From Chara braunii (taxonomy: Eukaryota; Streptophyta; Charophyceae; Charales; Characeae), in the NCBI GenBank assembly GCA_003427395.1, contig BFEA01000151.1, positions 2,596,472 through 2,633,959 on the forward strand: DNA of 37,488 bases, given 5' to 3'. The translations under genes and the position numbers were made by a program. The notes under the pieces are model-generated. The model searched no databases, was not told the origin of the DNA, and saw only the letters and a program-made list of their open reading frames with translations. Below, one piece after another: positions 29,034 through 37,488 of the stretch (position 1 is its first letter; each line of letters begins with the position of its first letter).

Positions 29034-29277
29034 CAAGACTAATCAGAGCGATCCGACCTTGGCAAAGACGAGCTCGGATGGGTTGAACAAGGATCAGAAC
29101 CCGGTTCTCAGTTCCGAACAGGAAAGATCGACATTCTTCCGACGCTGAAAACACTTGGATATCCGAGTCTCTGTCCTGGTGGGCCATTTACTAACCATAT
29201 CAGAGGTAGCGAGTAACAAACTTCTCCGGCAGTGTCAGAAAACCCAAAAGTGATTCGCGTACCAACGTGTTCAAAGG

Positions 29278-29856
29278 ATGCTGAAGAAAAAGAAGGACGA
29301 CAAAGCAAAAGTAGGCCCTCCTCCATCGGAACCGATACCCACCGTAAACGTGTTCGACGCGCCTGAAACTAATCGGGTCGCTACCATTTCGTACGCAGAG
29401 AAGGATCACTTTGTACGTGTTCGATCTGTTCTATGGAAGAGTACAAAGTGTGATTGTGAGGTATGGGGTAAACCGTTCAATACTCTCGTTGATACCGGAT
29501 TGTCTGTTGTTGCGATATCCTTGGAAACCATTCGCAAAATTTGACGATTGAATTCAATCCTTCCTTTGCCCGGGAAAGACAACTATGTCTCTGTTAATGA
29601 AGAAATCATGAATATAGTCGGAATCATCGAAAATGTAACCATCAAGGTAGGACGAGTACATGTTCTGGTTAATGCGTTAGTCATTGATGTGCAGTCATAC
29701 TCGGTACTGTTTGGATTACCATGGACAATGGTTGTGGGTGCGCGGATACATTTCGACTCCAAACAACTTATCCTTACACACACTGGAGGAAAGCCTCAAA
29801 CTATTCCGCTACGAGTTTCCACTCGATCACCAAGAAAAAATCCCAGTCGCATCTGA
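29278..29856 (+). pseudogene. Gypsy element 2 aspartic protease, split by a stop
   Basis: The retropepsin active site is seen as NTLVDTGLSVVAIS (29485-29525; usual form DTGA or DTGS, with Leu here). A TGA at 29542-29544 breaks the frame shortly after ETIRKI. The same frame continues to 29856 with VGIIENVTIKVG, SYSVLFGLPWTM and GARIHFDSKQLIL, the usual C-terminal half including the flap-side GLPW block. Confidence 0.85.
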
Positions 29857-29862
29857 ATAGCA

Positions 29863-30516
29863 ATGATCCAAATTTCAAGTCCGGAAGATTCGTCCGGAAG
29901 CGGTGACGAGGACCGACACCTTTCTGATGATGTCGGGTATGATGAACGAGACTATGATGAGCTGTTAAATTACATGCCTACCAAGAAGGAACGGAGTCGG
30001 TTGGTCGAATTGTTTTATCACGAGGCTAAAAAAGAATTATGGATGATCCCGACTACCGTGCGGACATTTGATTTAAACACAAAGAGCAACGAGCTTAACC
30101 TTGCTCCGCCTGTATCCCTTCTTGCGCCAACAAAAATACAAATTTCAGCGACGTCCTTCCTGGGAGAACCTACCTTGCAGATTTCAGATATGGCTAACCT
30201 CTTAGAACCCCCTCGAACCTTGTACGGGGGTGCGAGTTCATTACGAGAAAGATATCAGCAAATGGATCAGTACCTCGATTTTTTCGTTTTCTCGCCTAGA
30301 CCATTGCTTACACAAGGTGTAGTGATCGCACTAATTAGGCAAGAGGCCGAAACCCCGATCAATGATGTTCCGAATCTGATGCAAGAAATGGTTGAGATAA
30401 CTGGGTCGAAAATCGCAGCAAGCACCACTGACCCCGAGACTGATGTCGAAACTAAGGACACCGAAATTATCAGCCTGACCGAGTCACAGATGCTTGCTAC
30501 CGTTTTTTCGGTTTGA
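29863..30516 (+). pseudogene. Gypsy element 2 linker between protease and reverse transcriptase
   Basis: A 217-codon acidic frame (SSGSGDEDRHLSDDVGYDER, LFYHEAKKELWMIPTTVRTF) lies where gypsy elements have a poorly conserved spacer before RT. No catalytic motif is seen. It ends at TGA 30514-30516. Confidence 0.6.
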
Positions 30517-30714
30517 ACCAGTAGCTCCATGTTCTCCAGCGTAGATGGAAAGCGACCAATAGGACCAGATCGGATCGACATACGACTTGACATTTTCGAG
30601 TGACCGACGATCACCTTACCAGGTCACGTTCCCAGAAAAATTTGCAAGTCCTTGATTGATGTGTTGCATGGATATGCTGAGGTATTGAGAGCGTACGATT
30701 GCGATATTGGGTTG

Positions 30715-31886
30715 TCAAGCGTGATTGAACACGCAATCCTCACGGGGGATCATCCACCGATTAGTTGCGGCCCATATCGATACTCTCTGGCGTAACGACA
30801 GGCCACGTTCCAGAGAGTAAAGGAGTTTGAAGCTAATGGATGAATTGAACCCGCCATCGGACCGTGGTCGTTTCGTGTGGTGATTGTACCGAAAAAGGCG
30901 GGAGGGATTCGTATATGTATTGATTACCGAAAGTTGAATGATATCACGATTAAGAACGTGTATCCCCTCCCCGGATTGATGAGTTATTGGATGTTGTTGG
31001 TGGTGCTTGATTTTCCAGTAAGTTTGATGTTCGCCATGGATTCTACCATCTCCTAATTCGAAAAGAAGATCGTTCGAAGACGGGCTTCGTTCTTTTCGAG
31101 GGGACTTGGCAATGGATTCGATGGCCAATGAGAATTTGCAATGCCCCAACCATGTTTCAGCGCGCGATGAATATGGCCTTCCAGAACTTCATATGAAAAA
31201 CGAGGTTGGCGCAGAGCATTATTAATTATTGTGTGATAGTATATATGGATGATATCCTTGTGTACTCGAGTTCCTAGGAAGGGTATGTGCAACACATCGA
31301 GTGGACCTTGCATGCACTGAAGGATGCTGGGTTCAAGGTGGCTCTCGATAAATGTCAGTTTTTCCTCATAAAGATTTTCTTTCTCAGCCACGTGGTTACG
31401 GACAAAGGGTTGCAACCGGAACCGCAGAAAGTAGCAGCAGTACAAGACGCACCGGTGCCGATGTTAGTAACACAAGTACACGCCTTTTTGGGACTGACAT
31501 CGTACTATGGGAGGTTTATCAAGGGATTTGCAGCGATCGCGAGACCACTCACGAACTTACTGAAAAAATATCAGTCGTTGATCTGGACCCCTCAGTGCGA
31601 TCAGGCTTTTCGAAAACTCAAGGTGACTCTGATCTCGGCCCCGATCCTCATAAGACTGGACCCGAAAAAAACTTTTGTTCTCATCACCGATTGGCAGCCC
31701 GAGGCGATCTCAGCGATCTTGGCCCAGGTGGAACCTGATGGCCTAGAACACGTGGTGGAGTATGCGCCCAAATCGGTCCCCTCCTGCAAGCGAAATTACT
31801 CCGCTCCAACGGGAGAATGTTATGCGGCCTTGTGGGGAATCAGTCACTTCCGAGTATATTATATGCCCGGGAGTTTACATTGGTGA
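30715..31886 (+). pseudogene. Gypsy element 2 reverse transcriptase and N-terminal RNase H
   Basis: Across broken frames the order is HPPISCGPYRYSLA-stop (30752-30797), [20 protein letters not shown] (30846-30905), [33 protein letters not shown]-type residues (about 31022-31060), FVLFEGTWQWIRW, NAPTMFQRAMNMAFQNF, and the intact catalytic block IVYMDDILVYSS (about 31237-31274). After a TAG, 31287-31886 is open with FKVALDKCQFF, FLGLTSYYGRFIKGF and WTPQCDQAFRKLKV, then RNase H FVLITDWQPEAISAILAQ, where the usual TDAS has TDWQ. At least four stops preclude a full protein. Confidence 0.93.
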
Positions 31887-31975
31887 CCGGTCATGAACCA
31901 CTGCTGGCTCTGAAGAAGTCCAAGGATTACTCGGGTATGATCGAACAATGGGTTACCACGTTGCAGAGCATCAAC
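31830..31975 (+). pseudogene. Gypsy element 2 RNase H continuation in another frame
   Basis: YAREFTLVTGHEPLLALKKS then KDYSGMIEQWVTTLQS continues the RNase H domain one frame away from the preceding segment, showing a frameshift near 31860. The conserved Asp of VTDH is Gly here. Coding similarity stops at an A10 run (31975-31984). Confidence 0.85.
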
Positions 31976-32004
31976 AAAAAAAAAATTGTGTTGATTTTTA
32001 GGTT

Positions 32005-32125
32005 CGATCAACGTTGACGTCGTTGGAGCAACATTCAAAAAAGCATTCGTGCTAAAAACAACGTTGCTTTGTGCAAGCAATCAATTTCCAACATTGTTGT
32101 CGTGATATAAATGTTGCTCAAACGT
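32005..32125. repeat. AACGTT-rich inverted-repeat segment
   Basis: CAACGTTG occurs at 32009 and 32059, with AACATTGTTG at 32091. GAGCAACATT (32026-32035) is complementary to AATGTTGCTC (32110-32119). It could be a small hairpin insertion at the truncated end of the gypsy element. Confidence 0.55.
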
Positions 32126-32198
32126 TACTTCATGCACTGGCACACACAAGTACAAACATGTTAAAGACTTTTTGTATTAATGATATCAGGAATTTCCA

Positions 32199-32200
<2 letters not shown>

Positions 32201-32272
<72 letters not shown>
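32201..32272. repeat. (GA)n microsatellite
   Basis: GA repeat of about 70 bp. Confidence 0.98.
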
Positions 32273-32276
<4 letters not shown>

Positions 32277-32395
32277 TGCGCTAAACAGAGAGAGCGAGAG
32301 ATAAACGTTGGAAAGGTGGTTACAATCTGTGTTGTTTTTATGTCGTCTCAAGAAGGGGAGCCTAACCACCTTTCTGTCACTCAGCTCCTCTTCTT

Positions 32396-32482
<87 letters not shown>
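32396..32482. repeat. (GA)n microsatellite
   Basis: GA repeat of about 87 bp with small interruptions. Confidence 0.98.
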
Positions 32483-33349
32483 CTTCATGGAGGCCGAAGC
32501 ACCTCTACGACGAGGAATTCTTATTGTTTACGGGCGGCGATTCTTGTACAAATGCAGACCTTGTTACTGCTCATTGTCATTATAACCTCACTGGGGTCGT
32601 CAAGGTTATGGGCAAAGAAGCAGTTTCACAATAAGTGTCCTTTTATAACGACTTGGGGTGGGACGCTTGCAAACTTCTATATCATGTGATGAATGTCAAA
32701 CCCGATTTTCAGTTTGTGTAATTCACGCAGCCCCTGTATGAAGCTGGCCAAAGTGCGTCACTTTTAGTTTCGGGATTGGTTGACCTTTCCGTAAAAGTTT
32801 TGGGGAAAAAAAAAAGAGTATATGTCCGTGTTCTTCTTGAAGAAGTCATGGTCATTTTGCACATCCGTTCGTCTTTGGTACTGTGTCCTCACACCCCGAC
32901 TGTTATTTGAAAAATGGAAATCACTGCGGGTGGGTCCAACCAGGGCACTCGGTTGGCTCGAGCTGCAGTAGGGTAACAGTAGGCAGACAGTGGGGAGGTG
33001 GGAGGAGACTCGGGGTGTCGGTGTCCGTGGGGGAGTCCAGTGTCACTGGCTCCAACCAGCTGCCTTTCGCCTGGTTATCAGGTCGTTCCCCGCCTAGGCC
33101 TGTGTTCCCCGCCTAGGGTGATGTTCATAGGGGGAGGGGTAGTTAGGGAGGCACAGCGACTGACCATTGGCCGGTGTCCCCCAAAAAGGGGTTCCGTGAA
33201 GGCAATAAGGCCATCCTGGCCTGAAAAGGCCACCCTGTGTCGGATTAGACACAATATTGATTTTTTTTTTTTTTTAATTTTTAAAGGCTAATTCTTTAAG
33301 CCCAACCAATTCAATTACCTGTCAAATCTGGACAGAACGACCTTTCAGG
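32483..33349. other. No gene recognised
   Basis: Includes a T14 run at about 33261-33275 and the imperfect hairpin-like GGCCATCCTGGCC and GGTGTCCCCCAAAAAGG words. Open frames lack domains. Confidence 0.4.
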
Positions 33350-33735
33350 CCTTTTTTTATTGTCATCATAATATTACGGGGAACCCCGTAGCAGCCACAT
33401 CCATGCTCAAGCCTCCAACAAGGGAACATGCGGGAGCTGCACCCACCAGCAGCTGCGATACCTGCTACAGCAGGTGGGCGATATCGGCCAGGGGTCAGCC
33501 GGTACCATCAGGACCGAGCTTCTGCGATGGGCCAGTCACTATGCCTTCCCTCCGGTCCCCTTCCCCTATGAACATCAACAGTCTCTGCTCAATGCCACTC
33601 GGGGGGACCAACGACATATCTCTAGGTGGCAGGCGCCAAGCTTGCCCATGAAGGTACATGAGGCCAATGGGGATTGAACCCAAGACCTCCTGAATGCCAC
33701 TTGCGTGCCTTACCAACTGAGCTAGACCGCTGGAT
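33350..33735 (-). mobile_element. tRNA-derived SINE, nearly complete copy
   Basis: On the minus strand a tRNA-like head has A box TAGCTCAGTTGGTAA (33724-33710) and B box GGTTCAATCC (33680-33671). The 23-base interval between D and T arms is normal for a tRNA, but the anticodon and acceptor stems do not pair. The body (33533-33378) matches 24694-24838. The 3' end runs into GACAATAAAAAAA (to about 33350). Pol III transcription from the internal boxes is expected for such elements. Confidence 0.8.
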
Positions 33736-33959
33736 GCAATATTGAATTCATGTGGGCTGGTTAATTCCCATGATAATACCTCAACGCCATCGCTTGGAAA
33801 AAAAAAAAAAAGGAATGGTAGCCTAGGATACGAGTCGGGCCGCCTGGGCCAGATCAGACCGACCTAGACCCATTGAATCATACAATCGGCCAGCGCACCC
33901 GACAGACCCACCGGCCAGACTACCGTGATTTGAAATTGCTGTGGGTTTCTGTGCATTTA

Positions 33960-34216
33960 GCCCCCATAGCGCAGAAGGGGGGTTCCTACGCCCCTAACGG
34001 CAAAAAACAAAAATGGCGCACTTTTTTTATTTTTTTCCCGCCATCGCAGGTGCCGAGAGGTTGGTGCCGAAAGGTTGACGTCCTTGCCTACCCTATAGTC
34101 GACGTCCTTTCTCCCGTGTTTGCTCCCCTTTGTCTCCACGCCCTGCCATTCGTCTCTACGCTGCTCTTCGTCGTTATGCCGTGCTCCTTCGCCGCAAGCG
34201 ACCGGACGCTCCCAGG
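33960..34216 (+). other. Possible first exon with strong donor
   Basis: An ATG at 34176 opens MPCSFAASDRTLP, and the frame meets CCCAG followed by GTGAGTTGG (34216-34217 onward), a near-perfect donor. The preceding 200 bp are GC-richer than the surroundings. No downstream exon was identified before the window end, so this is only a candidate. Confidence 0.2.
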
Positions 34217-34345
34217 TGAGTTGGTTATCCTGCTCTTGCTCCGACCCTCCTCTTCCTCCTTTCCTCCTCCTCCTCCTCCTCCTCCTTTTCCTCTCCTCCT
34301 CTTCCTCTCCTCCTCTTCCTCCTTTTTTCTTCGTCTTCATCCTCC

Positions 34346-34347
34346 AC

Positions 34348-34378
<31 letters not shown>

Positions 34379-34416
34379 CACACACACACACACACACACA
34401 TACACACACACACACA
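34346..34416. repeat. (CA)n microsatellite
   Basis: CA repeat with GA and TA interruptions, preceded by a CTCCTCC tract (34250-34345). Confidence 0.97.
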
Positions 34417-34502
34417 GACGTGTATAAAAGGTTTAGTTGTTGGAAAATGTTGAGTAACTAATGTCGATTGTCGGTTGGTCATCGTCAAAACCTCTGTCTA
34501 TC

Positions 34503-34552
34503 TGTCTCTCTCTCTCTCTCACACACACATCCACAAAACCTTTGTATGTCTG

Positions 34553-34608
<56 letters not shown>

Positions 34609-34632
34609 ACACACACACACACACACACACAC
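34503..34632. repeat. Compound (CT)n/(CA)n microsatellites
   Basis: CT then CA at 34503-34528, then a longer CT (34553-34604) and CA (34605-34632). The segment CAAAACCTCTGTCTATCTGTC and its relative CAAAACCTTTGTATGTCTGCC precede each, so the whole unit looks duplicated. Confidence 0.95.
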
Positions 34633-34810
34633 GCACGTTTAGTCGTGTATATTTCGATGTTATTGTGAAGAGAGTTTGCATTATCGGGAGGTGCCTTGTA
34701 TTCGGGGTTGTGGTACATTGTGCGTTCTTTTCGTTTTTCGTTCTTTTTTTTTTCCTTCGTTTTCATTCCTTTTTTTCATTTTGCAGTCCTTTGTGTTGTC
34801 TGTGTTTTGT

Positions 34811-35400
34811 GTTTTGTGTGTGCTGTCACATTCGCTACACACTAAAAAAAAGCATGAGTGTACCATAGTGTTTCATTAGATTTTCTCGGATGACGTCAAT
34901 GTATATTTCCATGTTGTAGCGGTAGATTCGTTCGATTTTGCTTATCCTATCGATGAAAGTTCGTTAGATGTTGTAGCGGTAGATTCGTTTGATGAAAGTT
35001 CGTTCGATGAAAGTCCGTTCGATGAAGCTCATCCTATCGATGAAAGTTCATTCGATTTTACTCATCCTCGATTTTGCTCCTCGGTGTATATTTCCATGTT
35101 ATAGCAGTAGATTCGTTCGTTACATGTATGTGTTGTCATATTCCCCATACACTAAAAAAAAACATGAGTGTGCCAGACTGTTTCATTGGATTTTCTCGGA
35201 TGACATCAGTGTATATTTCCATGTTGTAGCGGTAGATTCGTTCGATTTTGCTCATCCTATGGATGCAAGTTCGTTGCATGTTATACTGGTAGATTCGTTC
35301 AATGAAAGTCCGTTCGATTTTCCTCATCCTATCGATGAAATTTCGTTCCATTTCGCTCATCGTATCGATGAAAGTTCGTTCGATTACCCTTCTGCTCACC
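34811..35400. repeat. Tandem duplication, period about 310 bp, with GATGAAAGTTCGTTC minisatellite inside
   Basis: TGCTGTCACATTC...ACACTAAAAAAAAGC at 34821 recurs 310 bp later at 35131, followed in both copies by CATGAGTGT, TTTCTCGGATGAC and TGTATATTTCCATGTTGTAG. Within each copy GATGAAAGTTCGTTCGAT and CATCCTATCGATGAAA words repeat irregularly. A 249-codon open frame over it is repeat-derived. Confidence 0.88.
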
Positions 35401-35676
35401 GCTCACAGAGATACGTTCTGTTGTCGGGACTCCCTAGTGTAACATTGTCAACCGCCCTTCCCCATCTTCCTGCCGCTAGCCATTTGCCCCCATCCTCCTG
35501 CTTCCAGCTGCCTTCACCCATCCTTCCCGCCACCGGGCACCTTCCCACCACTTCTCCTCGACCACCCATACAACTTCTCTCTCTTCTCGCACTCTTCCTG
35601 GGCCGCTCACCCCCACAGTTTTCCATTCCCCTCTGCCGGCCAGCTTCCCACCTCCACCGGCCTCTGATTGCAGCTG

Positions 35677-35679
<3 letters not shown>

Positions 35680-35733
<54 letters not shown>

Positions 35734-35799
35734 AGTGATGCGCTCACATCTATGGAAGTTCTTTTCGGCTCATATTGAAAAAAAAAAAAAAAAAAAAAA
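35680..35799. repeat. (AG)n microsatellite and 22-bp poly-A
   Basis: AG repeat at 35680-35731 and an A homopolymer at 35778-35799. Confidence 0.97.
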
Positions 35800-36237
35800 C
35801 AGGACAACTGTGTATTTAGGGTGGGTTTCTGCAGTGTGTATGTGCAACATGGGGGGGAAAGAGAGAAGGCAGTGCAGGAGAGTGTTTTTCAAATTTTTGA
35901 AATCCAGTGGGGAGTTGAGGAGTGATGGACAACCAAGGAGCAAGAAGGGGAGGTTATGTTACCGGTCGATCCTTTCTGGTAGGGAGGAGAGATCTGGAGG
36001 AAGGGTGGGGGCATGATTTAACTTCAATCTTTCGAGGGAAACAATTGTGGAGCAATGTTGTCACTTTATCTTTTCAGAGAGAAATAGTGATTTGGAGTAC
36101 ATATCTGGAAGAGGCGCAGGGTACATGGTGTACCCTTGATCTTTAGCGGGAGAGGAGTAGAAGAAGAGAGATGCAGGAGGTAGTGTGGGAGGGAGGGAGG
36201 TTACGTTCTCGCTTGCTCTTTTGAGAGAAAGAAAAAG
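35800..36237. other. No gene recognised; purine-rich
   Basis: GGGAGGA-rich sequence without domain-bearing frames. Confidence 0.5.
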
Positions 36238-36348
36238 GGAATCAGTAGGGGGGGGGGGAGGTGGTAAACGGACAAGGGTGTGATGTGCATTCCAGTTCTT
36301 GAGCGAGGGAATCAGTAGGGGGAGAGAGAGGTGGTAAACGGACAAGGC
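36238..36348. repeat. 70-bp tandem repeat, about 1.6 copies
   Basis: GGGAATCAGTAGGGGG followed by GAGGTGGTAAACGGACAAGG occurs at 36238 and 36308. Confidence 0.9.
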
Positions 36349-36560
36349 TGGTTGCCTCAAATCTGACTTCCTGAAGACACAAAAAACCTGTTCGTGGATA
36401 TGTGAAATCTCAGCGTTCAGAAGGAGGCCCTGTTCTTTGAAAAAAAAGAAGGAAAAACCCGACAAAAAAAAAAACAAAAAAAAACGGATGACGATCTGTC
36501 GGTCGTGAGCTGAACCATCGGCTTGCAAAGCTCCACGTGCATTACTTCCAGTCACTTCCC

Positions 36561-36563
<3 letters not shown>

Positions 36564-36629
<66 letters not shown>
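36564..36629. repeat. (CT)n microsatellite
   Basis: CT repeat of about 65 bp. Confidence 0.98.
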
Positions 36630-36715
36630 ACACATAAAAAAAAATAAAAATAAAATTATGTTCCCAACTCATCATTCTCCTCCGTCATGACCCCAGGGAC
36701 ATCGTCATATGGTAA

Positions 36716-36812
36716 TACGGACTAGAACGTACGGTCATTGTGGCTGTGTATCTAGACGTGAAGTTCGCCCAAATTTAACTGTAATGACCGGCCGTTCGAT
36801 TCAGGAAAAAAC
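36716..36812. mobile_element. Palindromic MITE, copy 3 (diverged)
   Basis: The inner arms GAACGTACGGTCATTGTGGC and its relative TAATGACCGGCCGTTCGATT match the MITE copies at 10857 and 16169. The outer termini are diverged, so the ends are approximate. Confidence 0.7.
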
Positions 36813-36981
36813 CAGCCAGCAAGACTAAACCATATGTAAGCATGAGAGCCACAGGAGTCGATTGCCAGCCATGCAGATCCCATCATTGGAAGGGCTGAAA
36901 AACATTTGACTTGGGCATGGAACACCGTTACATAGGACCCTCCCAGATACTATATATATATATCAGTGACCCATCATCTTG

Positions 36982-37007
36982 AAAAAAAAAAAAAAAAAAA
37001 AAAAAAA
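36982..37007. repeat. Poly-A tract (26 bp)
   Basis: A homopolymer. Confidence 0.97.
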
Positions 37008-37421
37008 GGTAGGGTTAAGAATCCAAGGCTATCCAAGCCCGTTGCGCAAATCCCTTTGCAGATGTTGCATAGCGCTTGGCGACGTGGTTTGTGAGGGAGC
37101 TTCACACAATTTATTTTTTTCTCCCTTTTTATTATTATTATTATTTTTTTTTCTCCTGAGGAGCTTCCTAAGGAGTTGAATCGGCGGTTATTCGGAGAAT
37201 AAAAGGGAAGTGGAGAAATTGACCGAAACGGATTACGGTGGGGGTAGAAGCGAGCGCTACATGCAACGAATCTGGTCGGACGTCCCAGGAAAGCCCTTGT
37301 ATGCCTATGCGCCTATATAGATGCAGGAACTCCCTATCTCAGGTACTTACCTGTTCGATGCTATGTACACTCAAAAAGACGATAGCCTCGACGTATACGC
37401 ATGTTCACACACCCACCCACC

Positions 37422-37430
<9 letters not shown>

Positions 37431-37488
<58 letters not shown>
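37431..37488. repeat. (AG)n microsatellite at the right window edge
   Basis: AG repeat running to the last base, preceded by CCCACCCACCCACACACAC. Confidence 0.98.

Larger units (their letters stand above)
27684..31975 (+). mobile_element. Ty3/gypsy retrotransposon, defective and 3'-truncated (element 2)
   Basis: From left to right there are a primer-binding-site-like word, gag, zinc knuckle, protease, a linker, reverse transcriptase and part of RNase H, all plus strand and in gypsy order. Several stops and frameshifts separate the domains. Similarity ends around 31975 within RNase H; no integrase and no 3' LTR follow. The 5' LTR should end just before 27684, but its start cannot be fixed without a second LTR. 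It is better preserved than the relic at 12-14.6 kb. Confidence 0.9.

Noticed and set aside
33664-33735. Functional tRNA gene on the minus strand
   Set aside because: Spacing is tRNA-like, but the anticodon and acceptor stems fail and the sequence continues into a SINE body shared with 24.7 kb.
35400-35740. Proline-rich protein ending in an ERERER tail
   Set aside because: The tail is the (AG)n microsatellite and the rest is low-complexity CCT/CAT sequence with no domain.

Overview
This window is nuclear DNA from a eukaryote, and most likely from a green-lineage plant or charophyte alga with a large, repeat-rich genome. That reading rests on three things. The only clear host gene is a plant-type U2AF35 (small subunit of the U2 snRNP auxiliary factor), with canonical GT-AG introns. 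The Ty3/gypsy retrotransposons are of plant type, one of them with an initiator-Met-tRNA-like primer binding site. Microsatellites, MITEs and tRNA-derived SINE-like sequences are very abundant. A Chara-like charophyte would fit, but that is inference; no species can be proved from this sequence.

Layout. On the minus strand, U2AF35 exon 1 (20975-20730) carries the start codon and the first CCCH zinc finger. Exon 2 (3935-3849), which has no start codon of its own, continues the protein in frame into the RRM-like UHM domain. The 16,794-bp intron between them is packed with tandem repeats, a decayed Ty3/gypsy pol gene (about 12.06-14.64 kb, plus strand), two copies of a 105-bp palindromic MITE, several tRNA-like SINE heads, and a 2.1-kb polypyrimidine minisatellite (16.43-18.52 kb) carrying recurrent CACGTGGCA boxes. 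The remaining U2AF35 exons were not found in positions 1-3848 and probably lie beyond the left edge.

Right of U2AF35 (21-37.5 kb) I see no certain host gene. This part holds a 36-bp poly-C run, a 0.65-kb foldback with arms of about 300 bp, tRNA-like relics, a two-copy SINE family in opposite orientations (24.69 kb plus, 33.38-33.74 kb minus), and a second Ty3/gypsy element (27.68-31.97 kb). That element keeps gag, zinc-knuckle, protease, reverse transcriptase and part of RNase H, but is broken by stops and frameshifts and lacks integrase and a recognisable 3' LTR. The last 5.5 kb are mostly simple repeats, a roughly 310-bp tandem duplication and a third diverged MITE.

The genes do not form an operon or pathway. 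The biology is one splicing-factor gene whose intron has been inflated by transposons and satellites. I found no sequence that amounts to a demonstrable new defence or enzymatic system. The best leads are the U2AF35 intron architecture, the spaced CACGTGGCA modules, the long foldback, the A-tailed triple repeat, and a few unrecognised open frames.
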